Positions 26,668 through 34,063 of a stretch of 64,000 nt of DNA are shown piece after piece. Position numbers and translations under genes: made by a program. The stretch's first letter is position 1; each line of letters begins with the position of its first letter. Source of the DNA: a virus; the IMG/VR virus record IMGVR_UViG_3300045921_000950, positions 30,584 through 94,583 of that record. One strand, 5' to 3'. The notes below the pieces were generated by a model that saw nothing but the letters and a program-made list of their open reading frames with translations, did not search any database and was not told where the DNA came from.

Positions 26668-27352
26668 GGGTCGCGGCGTGCTGTCGGATCAACCGATTCC
26701 GGCGCTCGTGCCCTTCAGCTTGCGAGGACCGGAAGATCCCCGCTGGGTCGAGGGAGGCCAGAGACTTCAGCCAGTGGGCTTCGTGCGGAATCAGCCAGAT
26801 CGGCACCTGGTTCAGCTGGGCCCAGACCGACAGCTGCATGTCAGCGAGGTTCCGCTCCGGGAAGCTCGTCGGAACCGCGAGCTTCGAAGCGTCCCAGGCC
26901 ATCACCCCGGTTCCGCCGTGGTTCACCCAGCGCCCGTTGCCAACGCGCTTGTGGATGATCCCGACGCTCCCCGGCACCACGTCGAAGACGTTCCGCGCCT
27001 GCGGGCGGTACGTCCGACCGTGCGCTGTGACGATGGCGCGACCGTCCCAACGCAGAACGGCGTCCACCATCGTGGCGACGTAGCCTTCGGCATAGACGAA
27101 GTCGTCGTCGCACGTCAGGTAGACGCCGGCGTGGGCTTGGGCCCAGTGGAACTTGCGCTCCGCTCCATGGTTTTCGGGTGAGAGGACGTACTTGTCGGCC
27201 AGGTCCTGCACGCAACAGGGGACCGCCTCGTACCCATTGAGGTACACGTGGAGGCGGTCCACCTGCGGGCGCAGAGATTCGAGCGCCTGGACGAGCAGGT
27301 GCTCGCGCTCCGGGACCGACGCGAGCGAGGCGAGGGTGAGCGGGCGTGTCAC
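26642..27352 (-). CDS. Glycosyltransferase-like protein (GT-A fold)
   Basis: 236 residues. LTLASLASVPEREHLLVQALESL and HVYLNGYEAVP resemble the start of family 2 enzymes, and VYLTCDDDFVYAEGYV contains a DDD metal-binding motif. NHGGTGVMAWDASKL and LADMQLSVWAQLN form the acceptor-side block. The start overlaps the tube-gene stop by four bases. First gene of the three-gene sugar cassette within the tail operon. Confidence 0.78.
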   Translation of the reverse strand: MTRPLTLASLASVPEREHLLVQALESLRPQVDRLHVYLNGYEAVPCCVQDLADKYVLSPENHGAERKFHWAQAHAGVYLTCDDDFVYAEGYVATMVDAVLRWDGRAIVTAHGRTYRPQARNVFDVVPGSVGIIHKRVGNGRWVNHGGTGVMAWDASKLAVPTSFPERNLADMQLSVWAQLNQVPIWLIPHEAHWLKSLASLDPAGIFRSSQAEGHERRNRLIRQHAATHGWQLYEC

Positions 27353-27732
27353 TGCTGCTGCAGCTTGCCGCCGCCGCTCATCTCGATCGTCGCGGTGGTG
27401 TTCTGGGAGTTGTAGACGACCTCACCCGTGATCGTGCCTACGGCCTCGTAGGTCACGCCGCTCGCGTAGGTCACCGAGATGTCGACGGGGTCATTCGAAT
27501 CGGCGATCCCTTGCAGGAACTCCTGGTCGCCGCGCACGTCTTTGACCTCGACCACCAGGCCGCCAAGCATCCACGGCACGCGAGTCTTCACGTAGCGAAC
27601 GGAGCCGTCCCCGTTCGGTTGGGCTTCCTTCTCCCATCCGCCGAGCTTCCGCGTGGTGTCCGCGTCGGACGCCACGACGAACCGTCGTCCCCGGATGGAG
27701 ATCTCTTGAATCGAACCGCCTGTTGCGCTCAT
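27349..27732 (-). CDS. Tail tube protein (Mu gp40-like)
   Basis: 127 residues. GSIQEISIRGRRFVVASDADTTRKLGGWEKE is the N-terminal signature of the Mu-type tube family, followed by GGLVVEVKDVRGDQEFLQGI and a C-terminal beta region. Hexamers stack to make the inner tube of the contractile tail. ATG 27732 follows AAAGGA and the conserved leader hairpin, supporting this start over one nine codons upstream. Confidence 0.9.
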   Translation of the reverse strand: MSATGGSIQEISIRGRRFVVASDADTTRKLGGWEKEAQPNGDGSVRYVKTRVPWMLGGLVVEVKDVRGDQEFLQGIADSNDPVDISVTYASGVTYEAVGTITGEVVYNSQNTTATIEMSGGGKLQQQ

Positions 27733-27749
27733 TGCGTGAGTCCTTTGGT

Positions 27750-27794
27750 GCGGGCGCACGTCAGCCCGCCCGGATGCGCAGCGAGGCGCCCAGG
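27750..27794 (-). promoter_or_regulatory. Conserved 5'-leader hairpin, copy A (tube gene)
   Basis: One of three related elements. On the minus strand the pairing arms are GGGCGC (27791-27786) and GCGCCC (27757-27752), enclosing a shared GCTGCGC block. The structure ends 20 bases before the tube ATG, immediately upstream of the ribosome site. Confidence 0.7.
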
Positions 27795-27833
27795 CAGGCT
27801 TGGTGCGGGTAGTTGCTGGTTAGGCGAGAGCGA

Positions 27834-29342
27834 TCAGGCGGCTGGCGCCGATCCGAAGTCGAAGCCCCACTCGAGAGTGATCGCCTTCTGGTTCACGTTC
27901 CCGGACAGCTGAACAGGGATGCGAAGGTTCAGCCGCTTCGGTCCGCCGATCCACGCCTGGGTGTTGGCCTTGGCCTGCTCGCGATTGGTGAGGATCGCAG
28001 CGTTGGCGAGGTTCTCGATGATCTGAGAGGCGCGCGACTTCGCATTCTTCGGCTTCTTCGCCGTGGGCTCGGTCACCGGCTCGTCATCGCCGACCAGGGG
28101 AGCGCCGTCCCATTCCGGTCGTTTGAACTCCAGCGCGATGTTGAACAGGATGTTCTGCAGCTTCACGATGTCGACCACGTGCCGGTAGGGAGGGGGCTCC
28201 TCGCCCTCCGGCCGGTAGCAGGTCACCACGTCGCTGATCCGAAGGACGTCGTCGTCCCCCTTCTCGACGGTGGAACTTCCGGACTTCACCGCGAAGTCGC
28301 GCTGGGCGTAGTCCCACTGCTCCGCGTCGGTGCCGGGGATGATGCGGTCCAGCAGCTGGCTGCCGTAGTCGTGCGCGGGGATGTTGTTTGCCAGGCGTGC
28401 GATGCGCGCCACGGCCCGAGCCGCAACGACGGCGGGAAGGTTGGGCGAGCCGGGCGCCGGCATCTGGACATTGACGGCGTCGCCTCGGCGCGCGGAGGTC
28501 TCCGTGGTGGCTGCCGCCACGTTGGCCTTCGTGTTCCCGGTGAACACGACCAGGGGCTTCTGCACGAGCGGATCCCAGCGACCCGACCCGGGCGTCGTTT
28601 CCGTGCCCGGCGTCCCGCCGAACTCCTGGTAGGCGTCGAGCGCGTCCGTGTCCTCGATGTTGAGGCCGTTGATGCCCATCGTGACCCACTGGCTACCGAT
28701 CTGCTCGAGCGCCTCGGTGACGTCGGGGTTGATCAGGCCGCCGGATGGCTGGGTGATGCCGAACGTCATGCCGCTCAACTCTCCGAGGAGCTCGACCACG
28801 ACATCGTTCCCGCTTTCGCCGGACCACTTCACCTGAAGCGTGACGCTGGTCGGGCCCGCCGTCGCAGTGACCGGCATGCGCAGTGTGCCGTTGATCGCGT
28901 TGGCGATCTTCGTGCAAATGTTCGCGATGGACTCACCCTGGAGGATGACGAACGGCGCCGAGAGCCGTCCGGCGGCGCGCACTCTGTAGCGCTTGCTCTC
29001 CGTCTGGCTGCCCGTGGGCGTGATCGCTCCGGTTGCGGCGACCCCTTCGTACCCGGGCTGGAGCGGGAACACCGTGACCCGCACGGTGCCCACACCATCG
29101 CCGCTCAGGGGCAGGAGTTCGTCGACGATCAGGTCCGCCAGGGAGCCCCATCCGAGGCGCCTCCCGACTTCTGCGGACCCACCGGTCACGACGAACTTCT
29201 CGGAGCTGTACACGGCCGAGTCGGACCCGGGCGCGAACACCGCGATGTGCTGCGGCAGGTTCAGGGCAGACCCTTGCCGCATGTCCTTGTACTGGGTCTT
29301 GATGCCGGTCACTCGGGCGACGGCTGTTGCATCGACGGGCAT
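27834..29342 (-). CDS. Contractile tail sheath protein (Mu gp39-like)
   Basis: 502 residues. N-terminal VARVTGIKTQYKDMRQGSALNLPQHIAVFAPG and the central VTEALEQIGSQWVTMGINGLNIED, the C-terminal domain NIPAHDYGSQLLDRIIPG and KLQNILFNIALEFKRPEWDG are typical of Mu-type sheath subunits. ATG 29342 follows AGGAG by 8 bases. The protein polymerises around the tube and contracts on infection. Confidence 0.92.
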   Translation of the reverse strand: MPVDATAVARVTGIKTQYKDMRQGSALNLPQHIAVFAPGSDSAVYSSEKFVVTGGSAEVGRRLGWGSLADLIVDELLPLSGDGVGTVRVTVFPLQPGYEGVAATGAITPTGSQTESKRYRVRAAGRLSAPFVILQGESIANICTKIANAINGTLRMPVTATAGPTSVTLQVKWSGESGNDVVVELLGELSGMTFGITQPSGGLINPDVTEALEQIGSQWVTMGINGLNIEDTDALDAYQEFGGTPGTETTPGSGRWDPLVQKPLVVFTGNTKANVAAATTETSARRGDAVNVQMPAPGSPNLPAVVAARAVARIARLANNIPAHDYGSQLLDRIIPGTDAEQWDYAQRDFAVKSGSSTVEKGDDDVLRISDVVTCYRPEGEEPPPYRHVVDIVKLQNILFNIALEFKRPEWDGAPLVGDDEPVTEPTAKKPKNAKSRASQIIENLANAAILTNREQAKANTQAWIGGPKRLNLRIPVQLSGNVNQKAITLEWGFDFGSAPAA

Positions 29343-29359
29343 GTGAGCTTCTCCTGGAA

Positions 29360-29408
29360 AGTGGGCGCACGAACGCATCCCCGGCCTGCGCAGCGCGGCG
29401 CCCAGGGA
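29360..29408 (-). promoter_or_regulatory. Conserved 5'-leader hairpin, copy B (sheath gene)
   Basis: Second copy of the element: TGGGCGC (29404-29398) pairs with GCGCCCA (29368-29362), with a GCGCTGCGC and GGGGATGCG interior like copy C. It ends 20 bases before the sheath ATG. Confidence 0.75.
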
Positions 29409-29430
29409 GCGAGAGAGGTTGGTTTGGCTG

Positions 29431-30126
29431 CTACGGAGCCGGCGTCGCCGGGAACTCGGCGAGCAAGAACTCGCCGTTCAGGCGATTGATGCGCACAGAA
29501 ACGCCTTCGAGCGTCTCCGGGACCGTCTCGAGCGACTCCTCGTTGAAGTCGACGTGAAAGGCGATCCTTCCAGCGTGCACGTTCTGCAGATTCCGGTTGT
29601 CGATCTGCGGCTGGAACATCGTGATCGTCTCTGCGTGACGACCCCAGACGAACTGGTTCTCGCGCCGAGGCGTGCCGAGGTACATGTACGTCCCGGCCAT
29701 CAGGATCCCGCGCACGAGCTCCGCGGTTTCATCCGCGATGCGAGCTGCAACGAGGTCGCCGGGCTCGTGGCCGTCCTCCGTCTCGCTGCTGACGCCGCAC
29801 GCGTAGCAATCGATCTGGTAGACGCCGGTGACTTTGTCGCGGGAGATCGGGTTGCTCGCCGCCTTCGTCGTGCTCCGGTTGTCGAACCAGACGTTCACGA
29901 TGGGGCGCAGGTCCCCTTCGTCCTGGGCCCCAGGAAGCCTGAACTCGTCCCAGGGATTCGTCCGCTCACGGAAGACCCGGATGTCGTAGGGGGAGGGGTC
30001 GTCGCTCTCCTCGACCGCGAGGACCCGCTGGTTCTTGGACTCGACCAGCAGGATCTTGGCGAGCAGGTCACCGATGATCCACCGGCGACTACGCACATCG
30101 ATCCTCTGCGTGATGCGCGCCGTCAC
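29431..30126 (-). CDS. Tail completion/terminator-like protein (Mu gp37-like position)
   Basis: 231 residues. The motif PIVNVWFDNRSTTKAASN, followed by YQIDCYACGVSSETEDGHEPGD, is seen in proteins lying between head-tail joining and sheath genes of Mu-like phages, which correspond to the tail terminator/gp37 position. Assigned by position and general resemblance; no catalytic motif. Overlaps the upstream gene by four bases. Confidence 0.7.
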   Translation of the reverse strand: MTARITQRIDVRSRRWIIGDLLAKILLVESKNQRVLAVEESDDPSPYDIRVFRERTNPWDEFRLPGAQDEGDLRPIVNVWFDNRSTTKAASNPISRDKVTGVYQIDCYACGVSSETEDGHEPGDLVAARIADETAELVRGILMAGTYMYLGTPRRENQFVWGRHAETITMFQPQIDNRNLQNVHAGRIAFHVDFNEESLETVPETLEGVSVRINRLNGEFLLAEFPATPAP

Positions 30127-30506
30127 CGGTAGTAGGCCTCGAGGTGACAGGTCACGATGCCGAGATCCCGATCCGGGAAGGCCTCGATGACCTTGAAGGT
30201 GTGGGGAACCCCGTCGATGTCGTTGAACACGACCACCCAGGGCTTACGCCCCGAGTCAGCTTCGCCGCGCGGGTAGGGGAGCTGGGCGGCGGCGAGCGTC
30301 TTGGTCGAGAAGGCCACAGACGCCCGGCGACCGGCTACGGCGACCCCGGTCTCAGGGTCGATGGTCTGGTGGATGTCGTTCGAGTACCCCCGAAGAGCCA
30401 CTGGGGCGCGTTCGGGGGCCTCGAGCGAGACCTCCCACGCAAAGCCGGCGTCGACGTCCTCGAGAAAACTCTGGGCGTCGGACGCCGCCAATTCGCGGAG
30501 GTTCAC
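30123..30506 (-). CDS. Head-tail joining-like protein
   Basis: 127 residues. The N-terminus NLRELAASDAQSFLEDVDAGFAWEVSL and the GRRASVAFSTKTLA region match a family of small phage proteins that follow the capsid and connector genes (related in position to lambda FII/gp attachment proteins). Beta-rich, probably part of the neck. ATGA-type junction with the following gene. Confidence 0.7.
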   Translation of the reverse strand: MNLRELAASDAQSFLEDVDAGFAWEVSLEAPERAPVALRGYSNDIHQTIDPETGVAVAGRRASVAFSTKTLAAAQLPYPRGEADSGRKPWVVVFNDIDGVPHTFKVIEAFPDRDLGIVTCHLEAYYR

Positions 30507-30513
30507 GGGGCGG

Positions 30514-30981
30514 TCAGTCCTTCACCAAGAAGCCCTTCTCGAAGAGCTCCCGCATGGTGTTCTCGCCGTCACCGAACTCTCTCGGGCTGACCACGGTCCC
30601 GGCCGGGCGAACGCCCTTGAACGTGACCAGGTCCTTCCCAGGAGCAACCTTGAAGACGCCCGCCTTCGAGGTTGGGGGAGCCGGTGGCGCATCCGGCGGC
30701 TGGCTCGAACCCTCGGGCGGGCCATCCGGAGAGGCCTCTCCCGGCGTTCCAGGAGCTGGGTCGTCCGTTGGCACTGAGGGGACCTGGGGAGCACGCGGCT
30801 CCGACGGGACCGCTTCAGGTTCCACGCGACGAGCCCCACCGTGCATCCCGACGGCTTTGACGCGCAGCTGCGCGAGCAGGTCGGACAGCTTCGCGTTGTT
30901 GAGCCCGTCGGTCGATACGTCCTCCCCAAGCTGAGCGCTCAGGGAGGCGATCTCGTCTCGCAACTCGCGGTTGGTGGCCAT
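30514..30981 (-). CDS. Connector-region protein with N-terminal helical domain and Pro-rich linker
   Basis: 155 residues; the ATG overlaps the capsid stop (TGATG). Residues 1-45 are helical with a LEM/Rho-N-like look (TDGLNNAKLSDLLAQLRVKA), 50-110 are a Pro/Glu/Ala linker, and 110-155 form a small basic-then-acidic domain (FKVAPGKDLVTFKGVRPAGT). Position just after the major capsid protein corresponds to lambda FI or a head-tail connector. Function not certain. Confidence 0.7.
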   Translation of the reverse strand: MATNRELRDEIASLSAQLGEDVSTDGLNNAKLSDLLAQLRVKAVGMHGGARRVEPEAVPSEPRAPQVPSVPTDDPAPGTPGEASPDGPPEGSSQPPDAPPAPPTSKAGVFKVAPGKDLVTFKGVRPAGTVVSPREFGDGENTMRELFEKGFLVKD

Positions 30982-32057
30982 CAGGAGTTGACGGTCAGAC
31001 GCCCGAAGGTGTCGATGCCGGTGGGGATGGTGAGGGGACGGGCAGCTGCGCCCACCACGAGCCGCTTGCCGTCCGGCGAGATGTAGGCGTTCGTGGTGAG
31101 GTCCAGGCTCGTCTTGGGGTCGGAGATCCTTCCGGGGAGGAAGCGCGCAGCGAGGTTCTCCGGCCTGCGGAACAGAGGGACTCCGCCGAAGGTGAGGTCG
31201 AGCCGGCCATTGCTGGACAGCATCAACACCTCGTTGTGGGCCACGTAGGGCGTGTCCTGCTTCGTCACCGGGTGGGTGTAGGACTCGCTGTAGCTCCACA
31301 TTTCGAACTGGTAGTGGCCCACGAAGACCCAGCCCTGGAACGTGGCACCCTGACCGCGCGGTTCCGGAGCGACCCGGCCGAGGCCCATCGAGCGGTTGTC
31401 GAGCCTGGACTTGACTTCCTCGTCGGAGAGCCAGAGGTCCAAGGCCTCCTCGCCGAAGATCAGCTTGGCGGGGGAACTCTTCCCGTCGCGACGGATCACT
31501 TCTGCGAGGCCCGCAACGTCACGCATTGGCTGGGCGCCTGTGGTTCCCCAGGGGGTGCCCACGGTGACGAAGTGGCTGGACTTGGGCTGGAAGTTCAGCG
31601 CGTAGTTCGTGCCGTCATTGCCGGCCAGTTCGAGTTCCCCACTACGGAGAACTTGGCTCGCCATGACCTCGGTGGTGCGCCGGATCATGGCGTCGAGCTT
31701 GCGAAAGACGGAGAACGCGTCGTCCATCGCCTTGTCGACGAACTCGAAGTCCTGGAAGGGATCCTGCCCGGCCAGGCGATCGAACTGGTTCCAAGCCAGG
31801 ACCAGTCCTTCCTCGTCGAGGATGGGCGGCGTGAACTCCTTGCTCGTGAACTTGTTGCTCTCGTTCTGGTTGGGACCCAGCGAGAGGTCCTTGACCACGA
31901 CGGCGATGTCTCGACCGTCACGCTGGACGTCGAGCTTCACCTTCTCGCTGTTGTGGTAGTTCCTGGGCGGGCTCTGGAAGTGCCCCGCCAGGAACATCGG
32001 CGCCGGTGCCTCTTCCTGGTACCGGGCGATCATGCGCAAAGTAGTTGCGTCGGGCAT
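30981..32057 (-). CDS. Major capsid protein, lambda gpE family
   Basis: 358 residues, usual length for phage_cap_E. Typical features: SPPRNYHNSEKVKLDVQRDGRDIAV near the N-terminus, PPILDEEGLVLAWNQFDRLAG, the helical E-loop region, and the C-terminal P-domain strands with PDGKRLVVGAAARPLTIP. It forms the icosahedral shell stabilised by the gpD-like protein encoded just upstream. The leader hairpin copy C lies 19 bases upstream of the ATG. Confidence 0.93.
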   Translation of the reverse strand: MPDATTLRMIARYQEEAPAPMFLAGHFQSPPRNYHNSEKVKLDVQRDGRDIAVVVKDLSLGPNQNESNKFTSKEFTPPILDEEGLVLAWNQFDRLAGQDPFQDFEFVDKAMDDAFSVFRKLDAMIRRTTEVMASQVLRSGELELAGNDGTNYALNFQPKSSHFVTVGTPWGTTGAQPMRDVAGLAEVIRRDGKSSPAKLIFGEEALDLWLSDEEVKSRLDNRSMGLGRVAPEPRGQGATFQGWVFVGHYQFEMWSYSESYTHPVTKQDTPYVAHNEVLMLSSNGRLDLTFGGVPLFRRPENLAARFLPGRISDPKTSLDLTTNAYISPDGKRLVVGAAARPLTIPTGIDTFGRLTVNS

Positions 32058-32072
32058 TGCTTTTCTCCTGGT

Positions 32073-32119
32073 TGAGGACGCACCTCCGCATCCCCGTAGG
32101 CGCAGCGGGGCGCCCAGGG
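32073..32119 (-). promoter_or_regulatory. Conserved 5'-leader hairpin, copy C (capsid gene)
   Basis: Third copy: GGGCGC (32115-32110) pairs with GCGTCC (32081-32076). One G-T wobble replaces a G-C pair of the other copies, so pairing is kept while sequence changes. It ends 19 bases before the capsid ATG. Confidence 0.75.
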
Positions 32120-32155
32120 ACGTTCGGTGACCCTCGAATGGTCTTGGTTCGGTGA

Positions 32156-32191
32156 GCCGCAGCGCCCGTCCCTTTCGGGGCGCGCTGCGGC
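32156..32191 (-). promoter_or_regulatory. Strong hairpin between decoration and capsid genes
   Basis: A perfect 10-bp stem GCCGCAGCGC/GCGCTGCGGC (32156-32165 with 32182-32191) with a 16-base loop that can itself fold (CCC/GGG). No T-run follows, so it is not a standard terminator. It may protect the 3' end of the gpD message or mark processing before the capsid leader. Confidence 0.55.
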
Positions 32192-32223
32192 TACATCACT
32201 GGCTCAGGTGGATCGTTTGTCGA

Positions 32224-32646
32224 TCAGGAGTCCAGGTCGTCAGGTTGCGGGTTGTCGACCTGTGCGAGTTGACGGACGCTCTTGGTCCGGATGCTGACCG
32301 CTCGGAGGAGGTCCAGAACGACAGCGTCGACGTTCTCGTTGTCGCCATCGGCGTGGATCACGAGCCGGCTCTCGTTCACGATTCCCGCGGTGAGAACCTG
32401 AGCTGGAACATTGCCCGCCCCAGTCGCCTCGAGCTCGTAGGTCAGGATCGCCTTGGGTACACCATTCCCATTCGAGCTTCCGCCCTTGACGTAGGGAATG
32501 AAGAGACCGGTCCCGGTGTGGCGAGCCAGAATCGTTCCCTCGAGAAGCTTGTCTGCTCCAGCGAAGGCGATCTCGTTCTGCTCGCGGGACTCGGTCTCGA
32601 TGACGACGGACCCGCGGTCGTTGTTGTAGATGTCGATGTTAGACAC
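32224..32646 (-). CDS. Head decoration protein, lambda gpD family
   Basis: 140 residues. GADKLLEGTILARHTGTGLFIPYVKGG, KAILTYELEATGAGNVPAQVLTAGIVNESRL and ENVDAVVLDLLRAVSIRTKSV are the gpD-type strands and C-terminal helix. Trimers bind the expanded shell and stabilise it. Overlaps the end of the protease/scaffold gene by 8 bases. Confidence 0.9.
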   Translation of the reverse strand: MSNIDIYNNDRGSVVIETESREQNEIAFAGADKLLEGTILARHTGTGLFIPYVKGGSSNGNGVPKAILTYELEATGAGNVPAQVLTAGIVNESRLVIHADGDNENVDAVVLDLLRAVSIRTKSVRQLAQVDNPQPDDLDS

Positions 32647-33031
32647 CGGGCACCTCGTTCTTCTTCTTGTCGTGGTGGTCGAGCGCTTGCTCGATCACGC
32701 TCGTGCCTTTGCCACCTGGCTCCGGGCTTGCGCCAGCGCCCTTCTCAGAATGGCTCTGGGCCCCGCCGGTGACCTCGGCTGCCTGCTGGGTCTCTTGCCC
32801 CCGCGCCGAATGGTCGGCAGCGTTGCGCCCGGCGGAGAAGTAGTCCGCCAAGACCTTCTGATTGTTGAGCGTGACGCCCGAGTCGATGGCCTTGAAGGCC
32901 ACGTCGAGAGCATTGTGGGACTTCCCCATCGTCAGATGGGCGGTGACCCGCTCGCGCTCCTGATCCACACCCACCTGCACCACCGCCTGATAGAGTTCGG
33001 GGTGCTCCTTCTCGAGAGTCTTGATGTCCAT
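32639..33031 (-). CDS. Nested scaffold protein (internal start, lambda Nu3-like)
   Basis: An in-frame ATG (MDIKTLEKEHPELYQAV) inside the protease gene is preceded by AGGAAAGG at 6 bases, a better ribosome site than that of the full gene. It would give a separate 130-residue helical scaffold lacking protease. The break falls exactly between the Pro-rich linker and the scaffold domain. Inferred by analogy with Nu3 within C of lambda. Confidence 0.65.
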   Translation of the reverse strand: MDIKTLEKEHPELYQAVVQVGVDQERERVTAHLTMGKSHNALDVAFKAIDSGVTLNNQKVLADYFSAGRNAADHSARGQETQQAAEVTGGAQSHSEKGAGASPEPGGKGTSVIEQALDHHDKKKNEVPGV

Positions 33032-34063
33032 GGGACGCCTTTCCTGTTGAGCACCGCCATCAGCGGCGGGTGCTGAGTCTTCTGGGTGGCCCTCGGCCGT
33101 TGGCACGTCCGAACTCGCGCCGGACGGAGCCGGGGCGGGATCGGGAGGGGATTCACTCGAACTCGCCTGCGTCTCCGCGGTGAGCTCGGGAGTGGTTGGT
33201 GGGGCCTGCTCCTCGGCAGCTGGGGCAGGCTGGGGCTCGGTCTCCGTGTTGGGCGCCGGAGCGATCGAGCCGGAGATGCCGCCGCCGCGGGCCACGGGCT
33301 TGGCGTTGAGTACCGCGTCGATCATTCCGCGCCGCTTGGCCTCCTTCGCCAGTACGACGGCGCCGCGTCCGAAGTCCTGGTTCACCGTGTCGACGGTGAT
33401 GGTTTTCCCGGTTGCGAACGACCGCCCTCGAGCGATGGCGTCCACGAAAAGCTCGTGGATCGCGTCGAGGTGCTTCCGGATGACCGCTTGCCCCTCCTCC
33501 GTCGTTGGGTCGGGGCGCTTGTCCGGGGCCTCGGTGCTCGTGATGTCGATGATCCCCTCTTCGACCCAGTAGGACGCCACGACGCCGACGCTGCCGACGG
33601 TGACCGCTGGGTTGACCGCCTCGATCTTGCCGGCCATCGCAGGGATGGCATAGGCCGCCGAGCACGCATACGCGCACCGAGAGACCATCGGCTTTGGGAA
33701 AGCCTCGATGGCAGCGAGCGTGTCGAATAGGCCGTGCACCTGCCCGCCAGGGCTGTCGACGTAGAAGACGACTCGCTTGATACTGTCGTCGGTCCGCGCC
33801 ATGGCCAGCGCGGCCTGGATGTCCGCGTACGTCGTGTTTCCGCCGCCAAAAAGCCAGGCGAGGAAGTCGAACTTCGGCGTGAGAACACCCTCGATACGGA
33901 TCTCTGCCACGTCGCCGGCGATACGCAGGTTTCGCGGACCCTCCGCGCTCCGTGCCTCGATGACGAAGGCATTGAATCGCGCTCGCTCGTCAGCCGTCGG
34001 CTGATACCCGTTCGTCCGCGCTCGCTCGATTTGCTCGGCGAGCCGCTTTTCCATGAGCCACAT
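32639..34063 (-). CDS. S49-family capsid maturation protease with C-terminal scaffold
   Basis: 474 residues. Residues about 45-260 are a SppA/ClpP-type serine protease: VVFYVDSPGGQVHG oxyanion loop, CSAAY with candidate nucleophile Ser135, and Lys182 as candidate general base. A long Pro/Ala/Ser/Glu linker (about 265-345) leads to a helical C-terminus that should act as scaffold (lambda C/Nu3 plan). It removes scaffold during prohead maturation. The start codon follows the portal stop directly (TGAATG). Confidence 0.9.
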   Translation of the reverse strand: MWLMEKRLAEQIERARTNGYQPTADERARFNAFVIEARSAEGPRNLRIAGDVAEIRIEGVLTPKFDFLAWLFGGGNTTYADIQAALAMARTDDSIKRVVFYVDSPGGQVHGLFDTLAAIEAFPKPMVSRCAYACSAAYAIPAMAGKIEAVNPAVTVGSVGVVASYWVEEGIIDITSTEAPDKRPDPTTEEGQAVIRKHLDAIHELFVDAIARGRSFATGKTITVDTVNQDFGRGAVVLAKEAKRRGMIDAVLNAKPVARGGGISGSIAPAPNTETEPQPAPAAEEQAPPTTPELTAETQASSSESPPDPAPAPSGASSDVPTAEGHPEDSAPAADGGAQQERRPMDIKTLEKEHPELYQAVVQVGVDQERERVTAHLTMGKSHNALDVAFKAIDSGVTLNNQKVLADYFSAGRNAADHSARGQETQQAAEVTGGAQSHSEKGAGASPEPGGKGTSVIEQALDHHDKKKNEVPGV

